Origin: Chryseomicrobium palamuruense
GTDB taxonomy: Bacteria; Bacillota; Bacilli; Bacillales_A; Planococcaceae
Length of the DNA stretch: 64,000 nucleotides
Direction of reading: 5' to 3'
Assembly (NCBI RefSeq): GCF_042649045.1
Contig: NZ_JBHSEF010000021.1
Location: 130,771 to 194,770 of the forward strand
Each line of letters starts with the position of its first letter. Position 1 is the first letter of the stretch. The translations under genes were made by a program, and so were the position numbers. Below, one piece after another: positions 1-8,401 of this stretch. The notes below the pieces were generated by a model. That model saw nothing but the letters and a program-made list of their open reading frames with translations. It did no database searches and was not told the DNA's origin.

Positions 1-2
1 AA

Positions 3-1529
3 TCGTTTACAAATGAACCTTCGTCTTACTGGCTCGATGGTCCTCAAATTCCGGAATTTGCCCCTTTAAATGAATCGATTCGAACAGATATCGTTATTGT
101 GGGAGGCGGTATCGTCGGCATTACAGCTGCGTATTTACTGCGAAATTCCGGTCGGCTTGTAACGGTTCTAGAAGGCGGCCGATTGCTTCACGGGACAACG
201 GGTTATACAACTGCGAAACTTACTGCGCAACATGGATTAATTTACGACGAATTGATCTCCACGTTTTCAGAACAGCAAGCAGGGGATTACTACGAAGCCA
301 ATCGAAAAGCCATGGACTGGGTTAAACAGCTCGTCGATGAGCTTGGTATCGACTGCGGTTTAGAGACTCGTCCTGCCTACCTCTATTCAGAGTCGACAAA
401 GGGTGAGGAGCAACTTGAAAAAGAGTATGAAGCGTATCAGAAACTAGGTATTCCAGGCGCAACGCTTACGACCGAAACCGACCTACCTTTCCCCATTCGG
501 AAGGCGTTACGGCTCGATGACCAATTACAGTTCCATCCTGTATATTTATTGGCTACTCTTGTGAAAGAAGCAACTGATGCAGGCGTCAAATTTTATGAGA
601 ACTCCCGCGCGAAGACGGTTCACATGCCGAGTCAAGTTGAACTGGTGGATGGCCATAAAGTGGATGCCCAGCAAGTTCTCGTCACGAGTCACTTCCCGTT
701 TAACGATTTTGAAGGACTGTACTTTTCTCGCATGCGTCCTGAACGCAGTTACGCGATGACTTTACGCGGGAATGTTCAGGAAGACCTCGGCATGTACATC
801 AATGTAGAAAGTCCAACTCGTTCCATTCGTAGTGTGCTTGATGCATCGGGCGAACGACTCCTCCAAATCGGTGGCGAAGGACATGTCTCTGGTCGCCACG
901 AAGAGAGCACGCGAAACAATTACGCAAAGCTCCGGGATTTTGCGGCAGAACACTTCGGCACAACAGAAGTGACCCACCACTGGTCCGCTCAAGATTTGGC
1001 CCCTCTTGACCATCTTCCATACATCGGACAAATGGTGACAGGCATGCCGAATGTCTTTGTCGCAACCGGATTCTCAAAGTGGGGAATGTCGAATGGAATT
1101 GCAGCCGCTCACATATTGCATGACCTGGCCCTTGACCGTTCCAATCCTTATGAAGAACTGTTCTCGCCAACACGCTCAAAATTGAAGCCAAAGGATGTCG
1201 GTAGCTTCATTAAAGACAATGCGGGTGTGGCGAAAGAATTGATTAAGGGGAAATTGACGGGAGCCGAGGCATCTCTTGACGAACTCGGTTTGGATGAAGG
1301 GAAAATCGTTCGTGTCGACGGTCAGAAGCTGGCAGCATATAAAGATGAGCAAGGGGCTGTGACGTTTGTAAAGCCCGCTTGTACACATATGGGCTGTGAT
1401 GTCGCATTCAATCAAGCGGAACGCTCATGGGATTGCCCATGTCATGGTTCCCGCTTCAGTTACCGCGGTGACGTACTAGAAGGTCCAGCAACAGAACCAC
1501 TCGAGCAAGTTCAGCCGAAACAGTCATAA
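3..1529 (+). CDS. FAD-dependent oxidoreductase with C-terminal Rieske [2Fe-2S] domain (YhfW-like), 5' partial
   Basis: The frame is open to the left window edge, so the true start lies outside; a GTG at 99 falls inside the FAD-binding motif and is not the start. The N-terminal part carries the dinucleotide-binding glycine motif VIVGGGIVG and is a DadA/GlcD-type amino-acid-oxidase-like flavoprotein. The last 70 or so residues form a Rieske domain with CTHMGC and CPCHGS, the Cys-His pairs that bind the 2Fe-2S cluster. This domain order is that of Bacillus YhfW. It is probably a cytosolic redox enzyme of unknown substrate. A terminator follows directly. Confidence 0.9.
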   Translation, partial: SFTNEPSSYWLDGPQIPEFAPLNESIRTDIVIVGGGIVGITAAYLLRNSGRLVTVLEGGRLLHGTTGYTTAKLTAQHGLIYDELISTFSEQQAGDYYEANRKAMDWVKQLVDELGIDCGLETRPAYLYSESTKGEEQLEKEYEAYQKLGIPGATLTTETDLPFPIRKALRLDDQLQFHPVYLLATLVKEATDAGVKFYENSRAKTVHMPSQVELVDGHKVDAQQVLVTSHFPFNDFEGLYFSRMRPERSYAMTLRGNVQEDLGMYINVESPTRSIRSVLDASGERLLQIGGEGHVSGRHEESTRNNYAKLRDFAAEHFGTTEVTHHWSAQDLAPLDHLPYIGQMVTGMPNVFVATGFSKWGMSNGIAAAHILHDLALDRSNPYEELFSPTRSKLKPKDVGSFIKDNAGVAKELIKGKLTGAEASLDELGLDEGKIVRVDGQKLAAYKDEQGAVTFVKPACTHMGCDVAFNQAERSWDCPCHGSRFSYRGDVLEGPATEPLEQVQPKQS

Positions 1530-1534
1530 CATAC

Positions 1535-1577
1535 AAAAACCTTAGCTTCCCGTTTATTGGGAAAGCTAAGGTTTTTT
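1535..1577 (+). terminator. Terminator after the Rieske oxidoreductase (probably bidirectional)
   Basis: The hairpin AACCTTAGCTT / AAGCTAAGGTT is followed by TTTTTT. It has an A-tract on the other side and touches the stop codon of the convergent minus-strand gene, so it can serve both. Confidence 0.85.
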
Positions 1578-2037
1578 AGTTGCGACGGAAGCCTTCTTCT
1601 TTTAGATAGAGAATAGCCGCTTCTTGTGATTCAAAGCTATCTTCTAAGTTCAGGCCATGATAGATGTTCCATAAATCATCTTCGTTCACGAGCTTCAATT
1701 CGCCACCTTCACGGTTGCGCCACACTTGTTCGCCTGCTTCTTCAGATGCGTCTTCTTCTTTTGTCGACAGAAGCGCAATCGAGTAGCGAATCATTTCTTT
1801 GATGTCGTCTTCTGTCGCATCAAAGATATTGATCAGACCGCGTTCATCTGCCTCGTAGGGGCCACCTTCCCCAACAAAGATGAATCCGTTGCCGTTCGGG
1901 TGAAGTTGTTGCACGACAATCGTCTTGTCATACTGGCTGTCTTCAAAGTGGTAGTTCAGACGTTTCAGAGAGATCTGTTTTTTGGTGAGTTCAGGGAACG
2001 ATTCGATGATCGCTTGTTTTTGTTCAAAGCTTAGCAT
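1576..2037 (-). CDS. Conserved hypothetical acidic protein
   Basis: This frame encodes 153 residues. The start ATG is preceded by AAAGAGG at good spacing. There is no signal peptide or membrane segment, so it is probably cytosolic. It is acidic, with a Glu/Asp-rich centre (TKEEDASEEAGE) and a C-terminus (SQEAAILYLKEEGF) that looks like a short helical domain. I do not recognise the family. It converges with the Rieske gene and shares its terminator. Confidence 0.7.
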   Translation of the reverse strand: MLSFEQKQAIIESFPELTKKQISLKRLNYHFEDSQYDKTIVVQQLHPNGNGFIFVGEGGPYEADERGLINIFDATEDDIKEMIRYSIALLSTKEEDASEEAGEQVWRNREGGELKLVNEDDLWNIYHGLNLEDSFESQEAAILYLKEEGFRRN

Positions 2038-2089
2038 ACGTAGCCTCTTTCTGATGGGTATTGGTTATTGGTATTGAGTATAGCATAGA

Positions 2090-2374
2090 TTGGGTAAGGT
2101 TTGGGTGGGTTGGTGGTGGATTTGGGTTGGTGAGCGGGCGTTCAGGGCGGGTGAGCGGGCGTTCATTAGCCATGAGTTTCGTTTTATTGGCCATGAGTTT
2201 CGTTTTATTGGCCATGAATCTCTTTTTATTAGCCATGATTCGTATTTTATTCTCCATGATTGGCATCCCATTAGTCACAAATGAAATTATAGAAACAAAT
2301 CTCCTCGCACCTACCAACAAGATTGAAACCTGACTACACAAGCCCTTGCTAGAAAGATCTTCCCCACTTCAAAA
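2090..2374 (+). repeat. Composite intergenic element, copy 1 (G-rich stretch, 21-bp array, conserved tail)
   Basis: A G-rich stretch (about 2090-2160, with GTGAGCGGGCGTTC twice) is followed by an array whose GCCATGA-like cores sit at 2170, 2191, 2212, 2233 and 2254, exactly 21 bp apart. A tail at 2339-2374 begins CAAGCCCTTGCTAGAAAG and ends TTCCCCACTTC. The same order recurs at 52.8-53.0 kb, and parts recur at 3.7-3.95 and 27.2 kb. Open frames across it exist because 21 is a multiple of 3; they are not convincing genes. Confidence 0.85.
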
Positions 2375-2440
2375 TTATCTTGCAATTCAAACAAATACTA
2401 TCTACAATGAGAAAAAATACCATTAGAAAAGAGGCTGCCT

Positions 2441-2683
2441 ATGACCTTTCATTTACCCTTCCTCATTTCCATCCTTCTTTTTGTCATACAGGCTCACCTC
2501 GGGTTAACGTATAGGCTACGTGCGACCGTTATGACAGCAATCGTATATACGTCAACCGTCTTTATTTTCTTTAACAACCACGACCTTGTATTTATCAATT
2601 ATTTGTTCTTAATCATGTTCTGGGGTGTTGCCTTTGCCACGTTCCAGCAGCGGAATTCATGGAAGAAGGTTCAGGAAGTATAA
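2441..2683 (+). CDS. Small integral membrane protein, paralogue of the gene at 22650
   Basis: This 80-residue protein has two or three hydrophobic segments and ends in a short basic tail (FQQRNSWKKVQEV). The start ATG follows AAAGAGGCTGCCT. It resembles the 80-residue product at 22650-22892 in length, segment order and tail (YRRNKWREGK), so the two are probably paralogues. The family has no function I know. The NERD gene starts 26 bases downstream and is probably cotranscribed. Confidence 0.7.
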   Translation: MTFHLPFLISILLFVIQAHLGLTYRLRATVMTAIVYTSTVFIFFNNHDLVFINYLFLIMFWGVAFATFQQRNSWKKVQEV

Positions 2684-2709
2684 GCTACCAAGGAGGAGTT
2701 TTTATAAAA

Positions 2710-3675
2710 GTGTTTTCACCAGAACCACAGAGAAACTCATTACAAATGTTTCTTGCGAGGGTTCCATCTACTCATGCGAGCTATCCTTTGCTGTTATCCA
2801 TGAAGAGTAATCAATTAGCTGGTCGACACGGTGAAGAGAGGGTGCTCTCGTATTTACAGGAAGCTCTACATAATCAATCTGCATACGTCCTCCATGATTT
2901 CCACATGCGCATCCCCAACGCATATTCCATTCAAATCGACTTCGTCATCTTCACAAAATCCTATATTCTTCTACTTGAAGTAAAAAATATTAAAGGGCAC
3001 ATACGATTGCAACACGCTCCGCCCCAACTAGTCCGGACACTTGATGGGATAGTACAAGCCATGGATTGTCCCTTCACACAGATGACGCGAAATGTCATGC
3101 ACTTCAAAAAGCTTCTTGGAAATCAATCTGTACCGGTATACACAGCTATCGTATGGGCAAACCGGTCGGCAGTGATTGACCCCCTTATGTTCGAAGCACC
3201 CCATCCTTTATTATTTGTAAAGCAGTTACCCGCATTCATTTCAAACCTTCCGAATGAAGAATCAGCGAATGTGTCGCTTCGCCCCTTGGTTAGACGAATC
3301 CAATCGAAAGCGACTCCGTTTTGGCAGACGAATATGTGTGAACGATATAGTGTATCCCCATTAGATTTACTTAACGGTATGCAATGCATGGCGTGTTACT
3401 CAATGGCTAAATTATTTGAAAAGACTTGGGTGTGCATGAATTGTAAATGTCGAGTAAATTCCATGTTACCAGAGAACATTTGTCTTTTGTTTCACTTTAT
3501 GGGAGAAAATTTATCTATGCAAATGCTACAACAATTAATCCCGTCTCTTCGATCAAGAAATCTTCAAGATTTAATACAATCGAAACGATTACAAATCAGT
3601 GGAAATCGTCGTAATCGCTCTTATCATACAGTTACCCCTAAACAAGTAAAATGGATGGAGATAAACAATAAATAG
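2710..3675 (+). CDS. NERD-domain protein (nuclease-related), with C-terminal zinc ribbon
   Basis: NERD domains are distant relatives of restriction-type nucleases. The domain lies at about residues 35-150: GRHGEERVLSYL, then IQIDFVIFTKSYILLLEVKNIKG, which holds the Asp and Glu-x-Lys expected of the nuclease core. Near the C-terminus CMAC...CMNC suggests a zinc ribbon. I chose the GTG at 2710 because AAGGAGG lies at 2690-2696; the frame is open upstream to 2659, and 2746 (ATG) is also possible. The product has 321 residues. The substrate is unknown. Inverted copies of the composite element flank this gene and its small neighbour. Confidence 0.8.
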   Translation: MFSPEPQRNSLQMFLARVPSTHASYPLLLSMKSNQLAGRHGEERVLSYLQEALHNQSAYVLHDFHMRIPNAYSIQIDFVIFTKSYILLLEVKNIKGHIRLQHAPPQLVRTLDGIVQAMDCPFTQMTRNVMHFKKLLGNQSVPVYTAIVWANRSAVIDPLMFEAPHPLLFVKQLPAFISNLPNEESANVSLRPLVRRIQSKATPFWQTNMCERYSVSPLDLLNGMQCMACYSMAKLFEKTWVCMNCKCRVNSMLPENICLLFHFMGENLSMQMLQQLIPSLRSRNLQDLIQSKRLQISGNRRNRSYHTVTPKQVKWMEINNK

Positions 3676-3728
3676 TTGAGTTGATAAAAAGCTAATTGTT
3701 GAAAGATTCTATTGGAGGAGCTTATTAC

Positions 3729-3955
3729 TTAAGTTCTTTCTAGTAAGATCTAAAACCAATTAGTTTTTTTCTATTAATAGATTTCCATAATTATAGTTTA
3801 GGCTAATGAAACGACCACGATGGCTAATAACTCTTTAATCATGGTCAATAACTTATGATTCATGGCCAATAAATCACGTTTCATGGCTAATGAACACCCG
3901 CTCACCACCCCCGAACACCCACTCACCACCCACAATCAACCTTCTCCCCACAAAA
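3729..3955 (-). repeat. Composite intergenic element, copy 2 (inverted relative to copy 1)
   Basis: Read on the minus strand, a G-rich stretch with GTGAGCGGGTGTTC (about 3955-3890) leads into an array with cores at 3885, 3864, 3843, 3822 and 3801, exactly 21 bp apart (GGCCATGA-like). A degenerate tail follows at 3752-3729 with CTTACTAGAAAGAACTT. That matches the other tails at 15 of 17 positions. It faces copy 1 across the NERD cassette. Confidence 0.75.
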
Positions 3956-3956
3956 A

Positions 3957-3990
3957 TACCCCAACCTCGAGAGGTTGGGGTACATTTTCG
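3957..3990 (-). terminator. Terminator of the yuaF-floT operon
   Basis: On the minus strand a strong stem, TACCCCAACCT / AGGTTGGGGTA, is followed by TTTTTG. It begins a few bases after the floT stop codon. Confidence 0.85.
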
Positions 3991-5559
3991 TTAGCTTTCT
4001 TTTAATGTCGTCTGCAGTTCTTTCTTCTTCCCATCAGACTCTGATGAATCTGCTGCTTTTTCAGCAAACAGGCCGTCTGAGATGCGGTCGAGGCTTGGGC
4101 GAATCGTGCCTTTGCCTGAGTAGTTCTCCAGCATCTCTTTCACGTCGATTCCTGATGATGCTTTGAGTGTCTCTTGTAAAGTCGACATTAAATTGGTTGC
4201 GTAAGACGTGACTTTATTAGCGCCACCGCCTTCGCCACCTCCTGTATCGACGACTGTAATCTTGTCGATGTTGCCAAGTGGAGCAGCAATTTGTTTCGCG
4301 TATTCTGGCATCATGCGGACAATCATATCGAGAACAGCCGCTTGTCCGTATTGCTCGAAGGCTTCCGCGATTTTGCGTTTCGCTTCTGCTTCCGCCAGAC
4401 CTTTCAAGCGAATGATTTCGGCTTCCGTTTCCCCTTGTGCACGCTCAGAATCGGCTTTCGCCATCCCGTCGAGACGAACTTTTTCTGCGTCCGCTTTAGC
4501 ACGTGCTTCAATCGAGTACTTTTCTGCATCTGCAGATGCCATTTGGCGCGCTTTGTCAGCCGCTGCATTTTGCTCGACTGCATAGCGGTCTGCGTCCGCT
4601 TTCTTCTTCACTTCTGAATCGTACTGCTTCTCACGACGCAGAATCTCTTTCTCTTCTAGTTCGATTTGCTTTTGACGCTCGATGATTTGCACTTGCATCT
4701 CTTGTTCGGTTACTTGCTGCTTGGCACGTGCAGATTCTAGCTCATAGGCTTGGTCGGCACGAGCTTTTGCGCTATCTTGTTCGCGGCGGTATTCAGCGAC
4801 TTTTAATTGATTTTCTTTTTCCGCTTCCGCGATTTCTGTCGCACGTTCAAGCTCTGCACGCTGGGCATCTTTGGACGCTTCGGCACGCTTGATGCGTGTT
4901 TCTTTTTCCGCTTCCGCTGTCGCGATGTCGGCATCACGTTTCACCTGAGCAATACGTGGTTTCCCTAGAGACTCAAGGTACCCATTTTTATCACGCACGT
5001 CTTTGATTGTGAACGAAACGATGATTAGTCCCATTTTCGCAAGGTCATGGGATGCAACGCGCTGAACTTCTTGCGAGAACTTATCACGATTTTTGTAAAT
5101 TTCTTCGACTGTCATCGAACCAAGGATGGAGCGTAAGTGACCTTCTAAAACTTCCTTCGCTTCGATCTCACGGTCTTCTTTTGATTTTCCAAGGAACTGC
5201 TCAGCTGCAGTTGCAATCTGTGGAATCGTTCCGCCAATCTTGATGATTGCCGTTCCGTCTGCCATAACAGGAACTCCCTGCTCTGTATATACTTCCGGAG
5301 TGGTAACTTCTAGTTTGCTTGAAAGTAAGCTCAGTGGCTCGGATTGTTGGAATACAGGAAGTACGAACGTACCTCCACCACGGATGATTTTGATGCGGTT
5401 GCCGCTCTCATCCGTATGTACATTTTTTGAACCTAAATAACTTCCTGTTACAATGAGTGCCTCGTCCGGACCTACTGTCTTGTACTTGGCAACATAAACT
5501 CCGATGACTGAAAGCAAGACAAACGCAACAATACCAATTACGATCCATTCCATTCCCAT
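3991..5559 (-). CDS. floT: Flotillin-like membrane scaffold protein FloT
   Basis: Flotillins organise lipid microdomains and protein complexes at the cytoplasmic membrane. The 522 residues begin with one membrane hairpin (IVIGIVAFVLLSVIGVYVA), followed by an SPFH/PHB domain (about residues 30-210) and a long Ala/Glu-rich coiled coil (about 210-400) typical of flotillins. The length is close to B. subtilis FloT. It lies 12 bases after the NfeD-type gene yuaF, the same order as in Bacillus, and should share its SigW-type promoter. Confidence 0.95.
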   Translation of the reverse strand: MGMEWIVIGIVAFVLLSVIGVYVAKYKTVGPDEALIVTGSYLGSKNVHTDESGNRIKIIRGGGTFVLPVFQQSEPLSLLSSKLEVTTPEVYTEQGVPVMADGTAIIKIGGTIPQIATAAEQFLGKSKEDREIEAKEVLEGHLRSILGSMTVEEIYKNRDKFSQEVQRVASHDLAKMGLIIVSFTIKDVRDKNGYLESLGKPRIAQVKRDADIATAEAEKETRIKRAEASKDAQRAELERATEIAEAEKENQLKVAEYRREQDSAKARADQAYELESARAKQQVTEQEMQVQIIERQKQIELEEKEILRREKQYDSEVKKKADADRYAVEQNAAADKARQMASADAEKYSIEARAKADAEKVRLDGMAKADSERAQGETEAEIIRLKGLAEAEAKRKIAEAFEQYGQAAVLDMIVRMMPEYAKQIAAPLGNIDKITVVDTGGGEGGGANKVTSYATNLMSTLQETLKASSGIDVKEMLENYSGKGTIRPSLDRISDGLFAEKAADSSESDGKKKELQTTLKES

Positions 5560-5571
5560 GTGTGTTTCCCC

Positions 5572-6102
5572 CTAAATTTTAATTGGTTCGTACTCTTTTA
5601 CATAGAACGTACCATCTTCTACTTCCACCACTAACACGGTCTTGCCATAGTCGATGTCTTCATTCTCAAGTCCAGTCGCCCGCTTCGCTAGATTGCCATT
5701 GACGGTCTCGATTAAAATTTCGCCGTAGCCATCTGCAGGAATTGGGATGATCACTGTCGCTACCTGTCCAGCAAGCTGTTCATCCGTATACGCAAGCGAT
5801 ACTTCCGCAGACGCCATCGGAATCAAGACGAAGAAATAAATGAGCATATCTAAAATTCCGGCAATCAACAAACTGGCAATCAAAATGATCCAACTATTTA
5901 GATCCGTCAGCCACTCCAAGAAAAACCCGGTAGCGGACGTGAGTGTGACGAAGGCGAGCACGAGTGTCGGGTGGAGAAAAGGAATTCCTTCTCCGATGGC
6001 TTCCGTTACATCACCAAAAAATAAATATAAGAACGTTCCAGCTGCCATTAAGACGAGCACGAAGAAGTACACTTGCTCCATCGAATAGCCCAAAATCTCC
6101 AT
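5572..6102 (-). CDS. yuaF: NfeD-family membrane protein YuaF
   Basis: The 176-residue product has an N-terminal membrane region of about four segments (residues 8-115) followed by a C-terminal OB-fold domain (from about 120: VATVIIPIPADGYGEI to the end), the short NfeD1b layout. NfeD proteins partner with SPFH proteins in the membrane, and here floT is the next gene. A near-perfect ECF (SigW) promoter lies upstream, so induction by envelope stress is likely, as for the Bacillus operon. Confidence 0.92.
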   Translation of the reverse strand: MEILGYSMEQVYFFVLVLMAAGTFLYLFFGDVTEAIGEGIPFLHPTLVLAFVTLTSATGFFLEWLTDLNSWIILIASLLIAGILDMLIYFFVLIPMASAEVSLAYTDEQLAGQVATVIIPIPADGYGEILIETVNGNLAKRATGLENEDIDYGKTVLVVEVEDGTFYVKEYEPIKI

Positions 6103-6149
6103 CCTACATCACCTGCCAATTTCCGTCATATTTAGTGGTCATCTAGTTA

Positions 6150-6175
6150 TACGTTGCGAAATCTGGAAAGTTTCA
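6150..6175 (-). promoter_or_regulatory. SigW-type ECF promoter of yuaF-floT
   Basis: On the minus strand, TGAAAC at 6175-6170 and CGTA at 6153-6150 are separated by exactly 16 bases. This is the SigW consensus arrangement, about 50 bases before the yuaF start. Confidence 0.85.
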
Positions 6176-6263
6176 TCGTTTCTTAAAAAATTTCACTCTA
6201 GAGAATAGTCTGAATTTGAGATATACTTCTAGGGGTGTACAAAAACTTTTCAAGGAGGAATTT

Positions 6264-7577
6264 ATGAAAACCCTTACACGTTTTTCGAATCGGTTAATGG
6301 AGCGTTATTTACCGGACCCATACATATTCGTTATTATTCTGACGCTCCTAGTCTTCTTACTTGGGATTGGTTTAACTGAATCAAGCCCTCTCGATATGGT
6401 TACATACTGGGGAGACGGCTTCTGGGGCTTACTGGCCTTCACGATGCAAATGGTCGTTGTTCTTTTAGCTGGTCACGTGCTCGCTTCTAGTCCACCGATC
6501 AAACGCCTACTAAGTAAGTTAGCCGGGACAGTCAAAACAGCAGGCGGCGCGATTATTTTGGTAACCGTTGTTGCCTTGATTGCGAACTGGATCAACTGGG
6601 GCTTCGGTCTCGTTATCGGTGCGTTATTTGCAAAGGAAATTGCTCGAAAAGTAACAACGGTTGATTACCGCTTGTTGATTGCCAGTGCCTATTCCGGATT
6701 TATCATTTGGCACGGAGGTCTTGCCGGGTCAATTCCGCTTTCGATCGCTACTGTCGACCATCCTTTCCAAGACATTATGGGTGTCGTCCCTACATCAGAA
6801 ACTCTGTTTTCTACATATAATTTAGTCATCGTATTGGCTCTTTTGGTTACCGTCCCTATTCTCAACCGTTTAATGATGCCAAAACCAGAAGACACATTCA
6901 CTGTTGATCCAAAACTTCTTGAAGATGAAGTCGTGGTTGAAAAACCAAGTACCATTACACCTGCTTCCCGTATGGAAGATAGCTATATCTTATCCATCTT
7001 GATTGGAGCCATTGGTATTGTCTATCTCGTATGGCATTTTTCAACACGTGGCTTTGATTTGAACTTAAATATTGTAAATACACTGTTCTTCATACTAGGC
7101 ATTCTATTCCACGGCACACCGCGAAATTATTTAGCTGCCGTAGCGACTGCAGTGAAAACGACATCTGGCATTATCATTCAGTTCCCATTCTATGCAGGAA
7201 TCATGGGAATGATGGTCACGTCCGGACTTGCCGGTGTCATGTCGCAAGCATTCGTGAGCATCTCCAATGAGTACACTTTCCATCTATTTACGTTTTATGC
7301 AGCAGGACTGGTCAACTTCTTCGTTCCATCCGGCGGAGGACAATGGGCGGTTCAAGCTCCTATTATGTTACAGGCCGCTTCAGAACTTGGCGTCAGCTAC
7401 TCCAAAACGGCCATGGCCATCGCTTGGGGCGATGCATGGACAAACATGATTCAACCATTCTGGGCACTTCCAGCGCTTGCAATTGCTGGATTGAAAGCAA
7501 AAGACATAATGGGATATTGTGTATTCGTCTTAATTTTAAGTGGAATCGTCATCAGTATTGGTCTCTTTTTCTTCTAA
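6264..7577 (+). CDS. atoE: Short-chain fatty acid transporter, AtoE family
   Basis: AtoE-type permeases import short-chain fatty acids such as acetoacetate or butyrate. The 437 residues contain about ten to twelve membrane segments and family motifs such as NWINWGFGLVIGALFAKE and VPSGGGQWAVQAPI, with MIQPFWALPALAIAGLK near the end. The ATG at 6264 follows AAGGAGG at seven bases; an upstream frame extension to 6216 has no ribosome-binding site. No ato catabolic genes are adjacent, so the substrate is inferred from the family only. Confidence 0.9.
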   Translation: MKTLTRFSNRLMERYLPDPYIFVIILTLLVFLLGIGLTESSPLDMVTYWGDGFWGLLAFTMQMVVVLLAGHVLASSPPIKRLLSKLAGTVKTAGGAIILVTVVALIANWINWGFGLVIGALFAKEIARKVTTVDYRLLIASAYSGFIIWHGGLAGSIPLSIATVDHPFQDIMGVVPTSETLFSTYNLVIVLALLVTVPILNRLMMPKPEDTFTVDPKLLEDEVVVEKPSTITPASRMEDSYILSILIGAIGIVYLVWHFSTRGFDLNLNIVNTLFFILGILFHGTPRNYLAAVATAVKTTSGIIIQFPFYAGIMGMMVTSGLAGVMSQAFVSISNEYTFHLFTFYAAGLVNFFVPSGGGQWAVQAPIMLQAASELGVSYSKTAMAIAWGDAWTNMIQPFWALPALAIAGLKAKDIMGYCVFVLILSGIVISIGLFFF

Positions 7578-7582
7578 ACTTT

Positions 7583-7615
7583 ACCCCCTTCTTTTTAGAG
7601 AAGGGGGATTCTTTT
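7583..7615 (+). terminator. Terminator of the AtoE-type gene
   Basis: A hairpin of CCCCCTTCT and AGAAGGGGG followed by a T-rich run, immediately after the stop codon. Confidence 0.9.
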
Positions 7616-7772
7616 CGTCTCTATAACTATATTAATATAGTTTGAGAATAAGTAGAATCTTATTATTACGGCTTTATAAATTTTGTACATCCCGAATAAA
7701 AACTATAGTGACAAAGCAAAAATAGTGGTATTATGATGAAGTTTTCACATACTACGTCCAGGAGGGACACAC

Positions 7773-8392
7773 ATGTTTGATTCAAAAAACCAGATCCATT
7801 TTTCCATGCACTTTATGACATTGCGAAGAATGTTCAAAAAGCAGCACACTATACAGAGGACTTTAAAATAGTTACGGTTCAAGATTTGCAAGAACTTAGT
7901 CAACAGATGAAAGCCTACGAAACAGCAGGTGATAAATTGGTCCATGAACTGATTGGACGATTAAATCATGCTTTTATGACACCTATCGAACGTGAAGACA
8001 TTCTAGCCCTCGCAGTCCGCATGGACGACGTGTTAGATGGCCTCGAGCATTTCACAGCTCATTTAGAAATTTATTCACTTATTGAAATCGATGAGTCCAT
8101 GCGCACATTTGTGAACTTGATTGTTAAAGCAAGTGATGAGATGGTCAAAGCAATGGAGCTTCTTCAGAAGAAAAAACTTCTCGCTATGCGTGACCATTCC
8201 ATTTTAATCAAAGATTTCGAACGCAAGTGCGACGAAATATTCCGTTCTTCTCTCAAACAATTGTTTGTAACAGAAACAAACCCAATCCGCATTATGCAGT
8301 TCAAAGATTTGTATGAAAAATTAGAAGAGATCGCAGACTATACACAAAATGTAGCCCATACTGTTGAGACGATCATCATGCGTAACGCATAG
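7773..8392 (+). pseudogene. DUF47 (PhoU-like) phosphate-transport accessory protein, apparent 1-nt frameshift near its start
   Basis: DUF47 proteins are helical PhoU relatives usually encoded with PiT transporters. The ATG at 7773 follows GGAGGG and encodes MFDSKN, then meets a stop. The expected continuation (DPFFHALYDIAKNVQKAAHY, then the DUF47 body to 8392) lies in the next frame. One C appears to be missing in the CC at 7790-7791 (AAC-CCA-GAT would restore N-P-D). The remainder is intact, including the motif TPIEREDILALAVRMDDVLDGLEHF. It could be a base-calling error next to an A6 run, or a real inactivation with possible internal initiation. The PiT gene starts 9 bases downstream. Confidence 0.8.
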
Positions 8393-8401
8393 GAGACGAC
8401 A

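Noticed and set aside
2024..2341. 105-residue minus-strand frame with MANKTKL-like heptads
   Set aside because: It lies wholly in the 21-bp array and overlaps another gene's start; no ribosome-binding site.
4208..4685. Open frames opposite floT
   Set aside because: Shadows of the Ala/Glu-rich coiled coil of floT on the other strand.
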